NCBI GenBank assembly: GCA_036874045.1
Contig: CM072339.1
Location: 17,863,501 to 17,927,500, forward strand
Origin: Cymodocea nodosa
Taxonomy: Eukaryota > Streptophyta > Magnoliopsida > Alismatales > Cymodoceaceae
DNA: 64,000 nucleotides
Direction: 5' to 3'
Position 1 is the stretch's first letter. Each line of letters starts with the position of its first letter. A program made the position numbers and the translations under genes. Under the pieces are notes generated by a model. That model saw only the letters and a program-made list of their open reading frames with translations. It had not been told where the DNA came from and did no database searches. Shown here in pieces: positions 33,361 through 44,747 of this stretch.

Positions 33361-33776
33361 TTAGTTCAATTTTGCCAAAGCCCTCTTAATATGAAAAATC
33401 GATGGGACACTTCCTTGATAAAATCTGTCATGCAAATCATTCCAAATATCTATTCCTCTATCAAAATATAAAATAGTTCTAGCAATGCTTGGGTCAACAG
33501 CACTCACAAGCCAAGAAACAATTATGTCATTACAACTTTTCCGAGCCTCATATTTTTCAAGTTGTTTTTCTCTATTGGGTATTTCAATGCTTCCATCCAC
33601 AAGCCTTAAGAGCAATTCTCATTGCTCTACTCCGTGCTCGATAATTATTGCAATTCAAGGGGGTTGTTACGAGAGGGGTAGCTAAGTGGTCCACACTTCA
33701 TGTAAAGTGAATGGGTTAACTTTAGATTATCCGGAACTTCCAGCTTTAGCGGTTCCTCCTCCCATGATGAGGTCTT
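33361..33776 (-). pseudogene. Ty1/copia gag, N-terminal half
   Basis: The minus strand begins MGGGTAKAGSSG near 33764, followed by NPFTLHEVW, a decayed form of the usual NPYYLHxxD start. The open part 33615-33361 reads LRLVDGSIEIP, then CNDIIVSWLVSAVDPSIA, then DIWNDLHDRFYQGSVPSIFHI, which is the UBN2/retrotran_gag family. Further gag (RWEELADLN) continues left to the zinc knuckle. Several stops before 33615 disable it. It forms the capsid precursor in active copies. The match to the plant copia gag pattern is strong; the start codon is inferred. Confidence 0.88.
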
Positions 33777-33897
33777 GCTAAAAACAAATATGCATGTAGT
33801 AAAGGTTGTGTTTTAAGAAAATCGAAAATAGAGTTAAGTAGATATTTGAAAGTAGCATCAGCATGAATAGGAAGCCTGTAAATCTAGAAAGGATTAA

Positions 33898-33909
33898 GCT
33901 TTGATACCA
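33898..33909 (-). other. Primer-binding site, initiator tRNA-Met type
   Basis: Minus strand TGGTATCAAAGC against the canonical TGGTATCAGAGC of plant Ty1/copia elements. The LTR should end at 33910. Confidence 0.85.
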
Positions 33910-36180
33910 TGTTAAAATAATAAAACTTTGATGCACTTTCGAACAACATGCATATTCTTTCATTAAGTTGACTGTGTAATGATAGAACCTACCATGACTT
34001 ATTTGAATAATAATATCTAAACTGAACGATGCAGTTTAAACATTTAAATGTCAACATTGAACAACACAAGGAACAAAAAGATCAAAAATCATTCTCAACA
34101 CAGCACGATAATGAGAGTGAACTTATTGGAACAAGAAACCAGGAAGAGGGTAAGCTGCTTTTCAAATAATCTAACGGTCTGGATGAGTTAACCGTTTACA
34201 AATGGAAAAGATTTTAAAGCTATTGCAGAAATCCATCAACCAGCGGCAACAGTAATCTCGGATTCTACTACTTCATGACCAAGGTAACCCCTACCTTGTA
34301 TGCAACATGATGTCGAATTCTACATTGCAACGTGGCCCAACTACCCCAGCATGCAATAAATTAGGCAGCCACATCAGTAACATTAATACAATCAATGAAG
34401 TACAGCAAGAACAAAAAGAGCCCCAATCACCTACATATGGCTAAGCGATGATAAATGGTCGCAAGAACTGTGCATGGAATTAGGAAGCATTAACCCAACG
34501 TATGCCATGCAAGTTGTATTCTCAAATTCCACCACATCAACAACCCATACTCAGGCTATGAAATTCCTAGCTAGAATGGAGGTTTGATATGACAACTAGT
34601 AATGCATCCTCCATCCAATAGATGAGTGAATATTGAATGTAAATGTTCTTCTTTTCTTGCCAAAAGTGCAACTTAATTAGATGGCACAATTGAAAGGTGA
34701 AAGGCAAGATTGGTAGAATTAGTTACCAATATATACTAGTGTTATCTTGAATGCAGTTTATTCTCAAAGGATATCAACAATGCATTCCTAACTAGGGTTT
34801 CAAACTCAAGCCTACCCAGATCATGTGTGCAAACTTAACAATCAATGCAATCTATGTTTTAGAGAAGTGATCTCTAAGGGCGGCTTGGTATCAAGGAGTT
34901 CCTTCTTCAACAATATAATCTATCCATGAATCGAAATCAGACACTTGAATAAAAAAATTACCATATATTAATTATAGCTACCAATGATAATATTCATATC
35001 GTTAGTCACTCTCTACTCTACCCTACGTCTATCTAATTATATACGAGAAATATGATGTCTGCATGAATTTTACTTGTAGATACTCATAGTAGTAACATTG
35101 TCCTATTCCGAGAACATTATTAAATTTCGTTTGAAGAACAAAACAGGGATTCTTCTGAGGAATAATTTTTTGGTTGTTCACATTGAACATGCCACAGTTA
35201 AGAAAGTTGACAATATATAATAATGAAGCGCTATCAATTAATGTCTCCACCTACATGGAAGAACTCTATTGCTCAAGTAATTATATTTTAATAATATTTA
35301 TTTTTATTATATTTATTTTGAAAAATTAGTTTTTCTTATTGCACCTTAGAAAATTTACGCATCCGCACTGTTCTTAAAATATCATATTTTATGTTGACAC
35401 ATAAGTCTAGCCATATCCTTTTGAGCTATTATACTAAGCAAAGCAATCAACCTTTATTAATCACCAAATTAAGATGCCTATCAATTTGAAGGAATATTCT
35501 AAAAAAGAAATTTGATGCCCGTATAAGAAGAGATTCGAACTTGGGGCATATATGCAAGTGTTGTCTGTATACACTATCATAAAAAAAAGTGAGTGAGATG
35601 ATATATTAGAGCAACAGTTGAGTCAACAATTTATGTATTACTTATGCAAATTTAACATAAGAGAGATACTTTAAATAACAAATTTTATATGCATTTTGCT
35701 TTTTAATTTAATAAAATTTAGGCATGATACTTCGGTACATTATTCTTTCTTGTCATTACAATTCCGCTGAAAATAAATAAATAAATAATTTTTTATCATT
35801 GATTATAAGAACCTTCATATTTTAAATAATTACACTTCTTTTTCCTCAATTTAAAGGCATCCTTAATCAAATACTTTTCATATTTTATTATGTTTATTTT
35901 TTTGTCTAATTCTAGCATTGTATGAAAACATAAATTGTTGTTGCCTTTTCGATTGTGTAGATATGTTATTGTTTTTCTTTTTAAAGTCCAAGAAATATAG
36001 AAATCATTGCTTTAAAGTAAATAAATAATATTACAATAAATACATGTAAATAAATAAATAGATGAAAATTATTAACTCAAATTTTCTCTCTAACATTTCC
36101 CATGGTGCAATCCTCTGAAGACAATGATTCAACAAAATATTTTTTTTACCAACTTATTTTAATTTAAACATCTATTAATT
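33910..36180. other. Copia LTR (part) and A+T-rich spacer, no gene recognised
   Basis: The first several hundred bases are presumably the 5' LTR of the copia relic (minus strand). A minus ORF at 35029-35250 follows an acceptor-like CATGTAG but shows no known domain. The rest is A+T-rich. Confidence 0.4.
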
Positions 36181-36181
36181 A

Positions 36182-37822
36182 CCTATTAGTACACATCGAA
36201 AAGTTCAGACGGAAATGAAATGTCAAAATTCCCGTAGGAGTTTAATGCACCTACCAAAAAGTTTAAAAAGTTAGAATTCTCGTGAAAGATTTAGTGCACG
36301 TCAAAATATTTGGAAATTGAAAAGACAATGAAATAAATTGTAAAACACTACCTAAAATTATGTAATTGATATATTAATCTGTAATTTGATATTTTAAAAA
36401 AATAATATTAATGAATTTAAAAAGTATATTTATTCAAATTATTACAACATAAATAGAAATAATAGTCCAAAAGTACAAAACATTCAAAGTATTACAACAT
36501 GAATGTAAAAAATAGTTTAAAGATATAAAATATTTTAATTATTACAACATCAATATCTAGAATAATCTAAAGGTACAACATAAATGAACTTAAATAGTCA
36601 TTCTTTTTCACATTGTTATCATCGTATTCTCACGTATCTTATTAGCTATTTCTTTTCATTATTCTTGACTTATTTTAATCTATGAATGTCTATTCATATG
36701 TAATTTTCATGTTAGTTGTATATCAACAATAATATTTAATTTTTCTAACTCATCTTACAAATCTTCAAGTAAATCATCTTTATTAGCCTTCCGAATGAAA
36801 TTGCAAAATGCTAAGTTACAAATGCATCAAAACATCACTTTCAAATACTAAGAAGTGCCATTGATTTCATGTTGCTAGAGATGCAAAGGTCTTATCACAA
36901 AACAAACAATACTTTGATATAGGCTAATCCAGTAACACCACAAGATAAACTCAGCAACCTTTAGAGCAATGATTAAACAAGTGAGATAAATCCTGTAGAT
37001 TTTTCAATTCAATCTTGAAGATCATATACTAAGTCACAATGAAAGCACATATATCTTTTTCATGTGTTTTATTATGAGAAGAGATTTTCTGCTTCTACTT
37101 TGCTCCATGCAAATTGAAATTCTACTACAGAAGAATATGTTAATAGAAATCTATTGTTTCACATTTAACTTGACTCCTCCCATTTTTATGAATACTTCTG
37201 CGATTCAATTAAAAAAGTAACATCTGTTATTAATACATTTTTATGAAGGCATTTATAACTTAAAACAAAATTTTCTACTTTTTCTACTTTTCTGTGTAAC
37301 CAACGAAAGCTCAGCAGAAAGCGATCCGTAGATTGCAACATTCGCCAATTGCTTTGTTCTGAAGATTTTCATTTTAAGAAATCATGATTTCTTACTACAT
37401 TGATTGATCGATTCACAGACATTTCAAAAGAAAAGGAAAATCTATTTGTACACAGACATCACAGACAAGAGTAAATACCTTCCCCACGGACGAGCACGGA
37501 CAGACGGACAGACAAACTTCTATGCACGGATGGATGAGCATGGACGACCACGATCAACGAGCGTTAGTCGGATGTTGGCAGAGATCGACAGTCAGGCGAA
37601 CGACGAGCTCGAATGGAGAAAGCTTCGACGAACAACAGAAGAACGGCGAGTGGAAATGGCGAATGCAAATCCAAGGGGTTCTTCGTGTTCGTCCGTGTGC
37701 GAGGTTTCACGGAAAACACGAGGTTTCGGAAGAGGGGCAGAAAAGATCGAGGGGAAAGAAAATCGAGGGTTTTTATATCGATAGAATTCTCAAGATTCCT
37801 TTCAGTAAATTCCGATGTACAC
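36182..37822 (-). mobile_element. P2: PIF/Harbinger element, internally decayed
   Basis: Minus strand. The 5' terminus at the right reads TTAGTGTACATCGGAATTTA followed by CTGAAAGGAAT, matching the P3 and P4 left ends. The 3' end near 36182 reads TTCGATGTGTACTAATAGG. Between 36830 and 36620 the minus strand matches the end of the P4 transposase and its 3' UTR (block AATAAAGATGATTTACTTG and following). The middle lacks the rest of the transposase. The right part (37400-37790) is GC-richer and looks like promoter and leader. Confidence 0.65.
37771..37780 (-). promoter_or_regulatory. TATA box of P2
   Basis: Minus strand CGATATAAAA followed by CCCTCG and a C/T-rich leader, about 50 bases inside the element terminus: a position expected for a transposase promoter. 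Three overlapping plus ORFs here (37404-37836) are shadows of this leader. Confidence 0.45.
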
Positions 37823-37825
37823 TAA

Positions 37826-38456
37826 GGGGGGGTTAGTGCCTGACGGAATTCACCTGACGGAAAGGAAAATTATTGAATTCCGTCAGAATGCTGTTAGTGT
37901 GCATTACATTTGACGGAAAGGAAATTCGGATTTTACCGTTGTATAGAATCCAAAAATTTCCTTTACCGTCAGAAAATTTCCGATCGCCCCCATTCAGAAA
38001 ATTTTTCTCCCTCTCTCTTGCCTGACGGAATTCGTAAGACTGATAAGGAATATTTACTTGAGGACCTGCTAGATGAGTTGGAAGAGTTAAATATTATTAA
38101 TGACATACAACCAATGAGAGAGATACATATAGAAAGCAATGCCTAGATTCGAATGACTCAAGAACAAAGAAAAGAAATAGCAGATAAGATGCAAGAAGAT
38201 ATGATGATGGCAATGTGGGATGGAAGAATTAGATGATATTATTTCGTATTGTAATATTTCAATTAAGATGTATTTGTATTTTTCGAATATTAGTTGTAAT
38301 AAACTTTTGTCAGAATTTCCATCAGAATTTTCCGTCCTGCACTAAACCCCTCTCAGAATTTTCCATTTCCTTTCCGTTACAAATTTTCCATTTCCTTTCC
38401 GTCAGAATTTTCCTTTTCCTTTCCGTCAGAATTTTCCGTCATGCACTAACACGCCC
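37826..38456 (+). mobile_element. P3: non-autonomous PIF/Harbinger element with TAA target duplication
   Basis: Terminal inverted repeats GGGGGGGTTAGTGCCTGACG at the left and, read in reverse, GGGCGTGTTAGTGCATGACG at the right. The 3-bp direct repeat TAA flanks it at 37823-37825 and 38457-38459, as expected for this superfamily. Subterminal TGACGGAAAGGAAA-type repeats are present at both ends. The core (about 38020-38230) is the last part of a transposase frame plus 3' UTR, with DLLDELEELNIINDI and IQPMREIH, homologous to the end of P4. It is thus an internally deleted derivative of 631 bp. Its termini are the best preserved of the family, so it is probably the youngest copy. Confidence 0.9.
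38020..38146 (+). pseudogene. Transposase C-terminal remnant inside P3
   Basis: Reads TDKEYLLEDLLDELEELN and IINDIQPMREIHIESNA up to TAG 38144-38146. The same acidic Leu-rich tail occurs, broken, in P4 (46100-46210), P5 (57790-57840) and P2. It shows which end of the transposase gene was retained. Not a gene in itself. Confidence 0.75.
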
Positions 38457-38459
38457 TAA

Positions 38460-39388
38460 TGACAGAAATTTAAAAACTTTTTTATGTAGCCATTTAGAAA
38501 AGAACGTTGGGAAAACAACTAAGGAGAATTTTATGTTAATTTACCACCTAAAATGTATAACATTACGAAAGTGCTGTCGTATCCTTCATAATATCCGAAG
38601 GTGCACATATAGGATGAAAAACTCTAAGAAATATAGGATAGTATTTAATAAGCTCTGAGAGAAATAATGGAGGTAGAAAAATCCCTAATTTGAAGATTTG
38701 AAGGAAAAAGAGTAATTCGAATGTTTAACGTGTAAAACTTGCGGAAGATCCATTTATTTTAACTCAATTTCCTGAGACTAGTAAAAATGGTAATGATGTT
38801 ATACATAATATCTTGAAATTTTTGTGATATTTTTGAAATTTGGAGTGACATGCATGAAAATTTCCCAAACAACAACACAGATATATGGCAAATGTCACGG
38901 TCCCGTCGGTTCATTATGAATCCAGATTCTCTGTTTTCATTTCCATGTATGACTAAATTACATGTTGACTTGCACCATTTTTTTAAAAATGTGATACTCC
39001 AAGTTAACATGCACGTAAGCCAAATGGTTAATCATATCACCTGTTAATTAATACAATACGATTGATTAAAATCAACGAAAATTTATGATCAGACCACCCA
39101 CCCACATGCATTATTTTCCTTCGTTCAAAATTATCGGAGACTAGAAGAAAAAAAAAATCAAGACAAAGTCTGACAGTGTCCTCCTCCCCCTCCTCCCCCT
39201 CCTCTTCCTCGCCATGGCATTTCTCAAGGTAGAAGAAAAGAACAAAAAATTACCCAACAACAAGGCAAAGAGGACAGGTCTACCACCTCTCTCGTCTTCC
39301 ATGGAAGGAAGGATAAGAAGAAGTGAAGGGAAGGATCCATAGGGAAAACGGAAAAACTCGTTCTAGCCCTTCCTTTGTAGACTGATCG
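38460..39388. other. Spacer between P3 and the CCT-domain gene
   Basis: A+T-rich with short unsupported ORFs; from about 39170 the sequence becomes C/T-rich. It includes the 3' UTR and terminator region of the minus-strand gene. No second gene seen. Confidence 0.5.
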
Positions 39389-41059
39389 CTATTCGTTCTC
39401 TTCCTTGGCAAATCTGCCCTGCATCACGCAGTAATATTGCATGCGTTAGGACGCAGCTAGCTCTGCGACGGACGGAGTTGCAGAGGATGATCAGGTGAGG
39501 GGTCCTACACTGCTCGCCTTCGTCCGTGGGCGCCGGTTGTTGTCTGCCGTGACCTTCCTGCTCACTTGGTACCCGATCTTCTTGGAGAAGAGCCTGCTCC
39601 TCCTCTTCTCCTTGTACCTCAGAACGCAGGCGCCCCTCACGCCACCGCCGCCGCTCGCCGCCACCTCCGACAGCAGGTCGATGTCCGACAGCTTCGCCTG
39701 CCCATCGGCGAGATAGTTATTAATAAAACAGATCAATAATATATGCACGTTTTCTGGTTAGTTTTATTCTAAAATAAAATATTAGCGAAAAAGAGAATCG
39801 TTATTAACAAAAATCATTAAATACGAAAACATTCTTCATTTTTTTAAAATTTCAATTTAAAATTAATTGACGGTGATACACCTTGAGGTGTTTTATTTAA
39901 TTTATTATTGAGATAAAGAATTTAAAAAGGCAACAGAGAAAGGTCAAATGGAGTCAAGCACATGCCCGAGAATCATCACTCATGAGTTCAACGTGCACTT
40001 GGGAATTATTGATAAAAAAAATGACGGAATGAGATTGGTCGAGCAACTTACGATGATGGCCGCCGGAGATTCCGATGAATCCACCACCTCGGAGAACGGC
40101 GAGCCCCGGCCCGACCACTCGTCCATCACGCGGTCGAAGTTGAGTTTCAGGCTCAGCCCCGACCTCCCGCTGGCCTGCGTTGCGGATGACGACGACGACG
40201 AATCCTCGGCCTCGCCCTTGGATTTCTGGGTCTTGGAATTTGAGTTGGAAATGGCGGTGGTTGAACACACCGGCTTTTCCACCTTCTTCTTCTTTTTCTT
40301 CTTCTCCGGCGACGATGAGCTCTTCAACTTGGGGACTATGTTCTGCATCTCGACGGTCGGAGAACACCACCAGTCTCCGTTCCCTACGTGTCGCAGAGCT
40401 CTGGTCATGTTTGCCTGAAACATCCCGACCAAATGGCCCAAGTACGGATTGACGAGTTCGGAGTAATCGGGTGGTTCTTTCCCAGCACATATGGGATTGC
40501 CCATTATGCTGTCGATTCCTTCCCCAACCTCCTCGTCGAGAATGGACTCTGCGTCGAAGTCGACGTTATCGTCGAGCGAGGAATTCATCTCGTCCCTGTA
40601 GTCCATCAACCCTTCCGGGCTCGAGCAACTGCTTTCGGGTATCGCCTTCGGCTCGAATTGCGAACTGGTCTTCTCCGGCAAGACGACCGGCTGGTGGAGG
40701 AGGAAGCCGGCATCGGAGAGGCAAGGGAAAGGCGGAAGGAGGGCGGACGTGTCGATGAAGGCATGGCATGGCTTCGTGAACTTGCGGTGCTTCCTCAGGT
40801 TCTTGGTGGAGAATATGGTAGGGTAGAGCTTGGCGAGTAGACCCGCCGCCTCCGTGTAGGTCTGGTTCGGCCTCTTCCTGGGTGTCCTAGATTTCTTAGT
40901 GGTGATTGCAAGCGGCGGGGAGTTGCTGGACTCGGAAAGGGTGGAGGACGGTGACGAAGAGGAGTGAGAGCAGCGGGAGGAAGGAGACTGGGACTTGACG
41001 ATGTCGAGGTCGAAGCCGTAGGCGCGGCCACCGCCACCACTCAGGCAAGAAGAAGACAT
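39389..41059 (-). CDS. CIA2: CIA2-like CCT-domain protein (chloroplast import apparatus 2 family)
   Basis: Three coding exons on the minus strand: 41059-40052, 39697-39518 and 39418-39389, all joined in phase 0, about 405 residues (CIA2 and CIL of Arabidopsis are of similar size). Landmarks: N-terminus MSSSCLSGGGG with YGFDLDIVKS, Ser-rich 30-50, basic RTPRKRPNQTY (58-68), EAAGLLAKLYPTIFST, SGFLLHQP-like motif near 118, acidic DFDAESILDEEVGEGIDSIMG (168-187; split here only in description), DWWCSP near 229, Lys-rich probable nuclear signal 252-262, then the CCT domain with VLRYKEKRRSRLFSKKIGYQV. The first intron has GTAAGT and a CAG acceptor. Family members work in the nucleus and raise expression of chloroplast translocon and plastid ribosomal protein genes. 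The CCT domain is unusual: see the findings. Exon 1 is GC-rich and creates many long antisense ORFs that are shadows. Confidence 0.9.
39419..39517 (-). other. Probable GC-AG intron within the CCT domain
   Basis: The exon 2 frame reads RRPRTK then, unspliced, ASSVGPLT and a stop, unlike any CCT domain. A donor AAG|GCGAGC and acceptor GATGCAG|GGCAGA 99 bases further on join RPRTK to GRFAKEENE and a stop, restoring the family's R-P-R-x-K-G-R-F ending. The donor matches the 5' splice consensus except for C at +2. Confidence 0.75.
39698..40051 (-). other. Intron 1 of the CIA2-like gene
   Basis: Donor ATC|GTAAGT, acceptor GGGCAG|GCGAAG; 354 bases; A+T-rich, as plant introns usually are, between GC-rich exons. 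Phase 0. Confidence 0.85.
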
Positions 41060-41960
41060 GGCTTTCTCTGGTTTTGGACGAATTCAGATTTGGATTGGGG
41101 GAAGAGAAGAGCTCCAAAGCAGAGGCTGAGAATAGAATTCGCACACTACAACATGTCCAATTGGAAGAAGAAGAAGAGCGCAAGGATCTGATCTTTTCTC
41201 ATATACCAGAAGTAAGAACCAAGGAATCCGCAAAACCAATCTAAAACGGAAACAGCAGACAACAAGTGCGACTCTCGAGAATTCTCCTACTCGACACCCG
41301 AAAAAAGAAAGCAATAAATCTTATTCTTCACTGCTGTTCCCTGCACCTTTCAAAATAGCAAAATTTCAAAACCCTAGATAAACCCCTCTTCGGGCTTCGT
41401 TCGACCAGAACAGGTGCCGTTTCCGTACGACGGAGGCTCGAAAAAAAAGAAAGAACACCGGGAAAAGGAAGAGTATGGAAGAAACAACAACACCGAAGGA
41501 AGAAACAGGGAAAGAAAGAGAGAGAGAGTTTCCTTCCGTCTCCTACGAATCCAACTCTGAACACCAAGGCAGACAACAAACTTCTCCTTAAAAGCGAAAC
41601 TTGGGAAACGGGTTACGCTCGGAAAGAATGGGAAGCTTGTGGGCGGAATGGGAAGATAGCCTCCTGCAGACAGGCTGGTTATTATGGCCCTGCTTTTGGA
41701 AGGTTGAGGAAGAGGAGAAATGGAAAGTGGACAGAGAGGAGATGGGAAGGGTTGGAAGAAGAGGAGGAGGAGGAGGAGGAGGAGGAGGAGAAGAAGAAGA
41801 AGAAGGGTCGAAGGGGATGGAGGAGGGAGGACAAAGAAGAGGAAAAGGGCGAGGAGAAACGACAAGGGGACCACCTGGCCTTTCTTCTTCTTCTTCTTCT
41901 TCTTCCAACGCCGTCTCTCGTAGGGGTGGCATTTATAATTTTCTTTTGCCGTTGGATGAT
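41060..41960 (-). promoter_or_regulatory. 5' leader and core promoter region of the CIA2-like gene
   Basis: Minus strand leader is C/T-rich with a (TCC/TTC)n run at 41757-41806 and (GAA)n at 41881-41905. A TATA-like TTATAAAT sits at 41931-41938 (minus), which would give a leader of roughly 850 bases, possibly with an intron. Long Glu- or Phe-rich ORFs here are products of the repeats. Confidence 0.45.
41757..41806. repeat. (GGA)n/(GAA)n microsatellite
   Basis: Trinucleotide run GGA x about 11 followed by GAA x about 4, in the presumed leader of the CIA2-like gene. Confidence 0.9.
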
Positions 41961-41996
41961 AACAATCAATTTATTTCAAAAAATACATAAACACAC

Positions 41997-42002
<6 letters not shown>

Positions 42003-42033
<31 letters not shown>
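42003..42033. repeat. (GA)n microsatellite upstream of the CIA2-like gene
   Basis: Sixteen GA units, about 70 bases upstream of the TATA-like site. GAGA/CT runs are common in plant promoters and bind BBR/BPC factors; a role here is inference. Confidence 0.9.
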
Positions 42034-42036
<3 letters not shown>

Positions 42037-44747
42037 GATTGTTGTAGTTTATCTGTTCACAGAGTCCCCTAACTTTTCACATCAACCGCCACTCAACTTA
42101 ATCAGGGGAGGAATCCTTAGTCTTCTACGTGCACTGAATCTTGATCGATGAGTAAGGCTTGTCGCTAAAGTCAAGATTGCGATAGCGATTGGTTACTGGT
42201 ATTTTAGAACGAGCAAGGCAGCCGGAAATCAATGGGGGAAAAGAAGAAGACGAGTTTGGTGATGCGTTGCAGTCCATAAGGTTAGGATTATCACTGCAGA
42301 AGGTGAACCAGGGGAAACCATTAAAGAAGTACATTGCGGGGGGTTTCAGTGAAATCGAACGCACGGTCGAATGAAGAAAAAGGAAGGCAGATACCAATTT
42401 AGAAAAGACGAGTAATCAATCATCTTGTCCGCCGAGAATAGCATACAACAAACAGTGAGGCAGCCGATTTTGTTTTACCGCCGTTCATTTATTTACTTGT
42501 CCATTCATTCACCGTGGGATTCGATTCGAACAAGAAACACCAGAGGAGGTGAAATCCTGATTAATTAACCCATGGAAGAACCAGCTTGGGATTGCCGGTC
42601 GTCCTCTAAGAAGAACAAGTTGGCCTTTGCGGGATGGGCTGCTTGCTTATCTTCCGACCTGTCAACGTCCCATTGGCTGGCCGAGATTTTCCTGTCAGAA
42701 AGTGGTCGGACCCCGGCATTATCGGCCACTCCTGGATCTACTCGTGAACGGAGACGTGGTCATTCTTGTTTCACTTACCGCCTCCCTCTGAAATCCGTCC
42801 GTCCATCACTTGCCAAAGGGATAAATCCGTCCGTCCGTCCGTCCGTCCATCCGTTTTCACTCCTTCCGGTGCGCGTGTGTGTGGAGGTTTGGAGTCGTAC
42901 GTTGCGTCGTTTCGTAACAATCGTCGAGGATAAAATTCTGACTTTCCCCGTGGCCTCTGCGCGTACGCTCGTGACATAACTTTTTTATGTTTAATCAATT
43001 ATAACAATTATTAAAGAATTCAATGTTATTCTCAGTCCTTGTAATTAAAAGTACAGGAAATGTTGTCCCAGTGAAATCAAAATCTTCCACGTATCTCTTG
43101 TGTGATTTTTTAGAGTGAAAAAACCATCAAAGGCCAAGATATTATCGCCAGCATTATCTATACCAACAAAATAAGGGAGAAATTCTAATCATCAAGCCCT
43201 CCTACTACTCTACTGACCGTCTCTTCAAGTATTGCAATGACCATCGCTATCGACAGCACATGCAACAACTACATTAGAGCCATCAAAGCCTCTAAATTAA
43301 TTCAAATAAATTAATTTAAAATTTACTAACGATAAAAGTTACACACACACACACACACGTATATATACATATATAAGAGACATTTAAGGTTTGTTTTAAA
43401 TTGAGGAATATATCTAAACGGTGATATCAATGTTTATACTTTTTTAACTGTAAATACCGATAATCTTATTTTCCGTCGTTTCAATTTTCTTAGACATTCA
43501 AATCGTGAAAACACAAAACAATTCTGGGGCGAAGAGAGAGAGAGAGAGAGAGAAACAGAATGTCAGAAAGAGAAAGCTACGAGATATTTTGTTTGCGAGA
43601 GAAGATATTTATTTTTCTGGGGCGTGGCACGTAGCACGCACGTGGCTACGGGACCAAATTCATTTGTAAGCCCACTTGGGACGTGAAGAATTATTGCTGG
43701 GGCACGCCGGTTAGGTACGACCGGGGGCATATATTGTACGTATAATAAAAGTTAATTAGTCAAATTCTCCATTCATCTTATAAGAATATTTCGAAAAATC
43801 TCTTCGGCCTCCTAATCTCCTTTACCTCTATTTTAGAAACCCTCCTCTTCTCCCCATCTCAATCCAACTACTGTTATCTAAATGTTAAATCATAGGTTAA
43901 ATTACATAAATTTAAACTCTCTTTTTTTTAAAAAAAAAAAAACTGCCTTTAGTTTTAATTAATTCTTTTTTTCTAGTTAACGTATTTTTGGATCTCCTAA
44001 AGATATAAAATGCATGAATAAATTATACTCTGCTTACGTGGCATGATAAAAATGGCTTAAATGATGTGTTTCTCAATGTTGCAATGTTTGGCATTATGCT
44101 TAATTAATTTATGTTTACTTTTATTAAAATATTTTTATATGAAAATAATTATTATTATTTCTAAATATAAAAATAATCTATGTAGAAGGTAGCTGTTATT
44201 TTCAAAATTAATATGAAAGTTGAACTTAATTATACAATATCTAAGTTAAGTCAAATTTTATTTTTTCAATTCTTTTAAATTCCAATAGCTACACAAATAC
44301 TTAAATTTCAAATTACCAATGCCTTAAAAAATATATTTTCCTATTATTTCCATTTCTCATGAATTCCAAACTATTTTTTTCTACTATTTCTATAGACACA
44401 AACAAACCTTAAATTTTAGAAAAGAAAGAAAAAAAAGTAAATGTCGAAATTTAATTTAAAATTAATTAATTATGATGGATAAACAATCTTTTGTTATATA
44501 TATATGTGTCAAATTTTATTTATCTTTTAATAAGAGATTACTTTAATAACTTTCTTCATTTGTGATCTTTTTAAAAAACCTACAAATACTACTTGTTTTC
44601 GTATGGAGGAGATTATCAAAAACTTGGACTTAAAATAATATGTTTGACTATGATATCATGTCAAAACGTGAATATTTAATTCAAAATAAATTGATTAAGT
44701 CTTTTTATTATATGTTTGTGTTAAATTCTCATCTTTTTTTCCCCAAA
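42034..44747. other. Upstream intergenic region with microsatellites, no gene accepted
   Basis: 42040-42980 is GC-richer with several ORFs (for example 42572-42979) that show no domain. Includes (GTCC)n at 42826-42858, (CA)n at 43340-43358, (GA)n at 43532-43553 and a G-box CACGTG at 43639-43644. 43750-44700 is A+T-rich with nothing recognised. Confidence 0.5.

Larger units (their letters stand above)
31460..33909 (-). mobile_element. Ty1/copia relic: primer site, gag, protease, gag-pre-integrase
   Basis: Minus strand, right to left: tRNA-Met primer site (33909-33898), gag from about 33776, zinc knuckle (32968-32927), protease and gag-pre-integrase (32068 down to about 31465). Integrase core, RT and the 3' LTR are missing. 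The LTR lies to the right from 33910 but its outer end could not be found. Multiple stops and frame changes. Confidence 0.85.

Noticed and set aside
34870..34915. CTTGGTATCAAGGAGT considered as a second copia primer site
   Set aside because: Only the first eight bases match the tRNA-Met site and no copia coding follows on the plus strand.
35029..35250. 73-codon minus ORF after an acceptor-like CATGTAG
   Set aside because: No domain, no partner exon found, and the length is within chance for this composition.
37404..37836. Three overlapping plus-strand ORFs of 70-126 codons
   Set aside because: The region fits better as the minus-strand promoter and leader of the Harbinger element P2; the ORFs show no domain.
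39954..40490. Long ORFs in other frames across exon 1 of the CIA2-like gene (for example 39954-40490 minus, 40388-40840 plus, 39948-40418 plus)
   Set aside because: They are shadows of a GC-rich coding exon; only the frame 41059-40052 shows family motifs and correct splice sites.
41374..42036. ORFs of 60-166 codons rich in Glu, Arg, Ser, Leu or Phe
   Set aside because: They translate (GGA)n, (TTC)n and (GA)n microsatellites in the gene leader and have no independent support.
42572..42979. 135-codon ORF upstream of the CIA2-like gene
   Set aside because: No recognisable domain, contains the (GTCC)n repeat, and composition matches upstream regulatory sequence.
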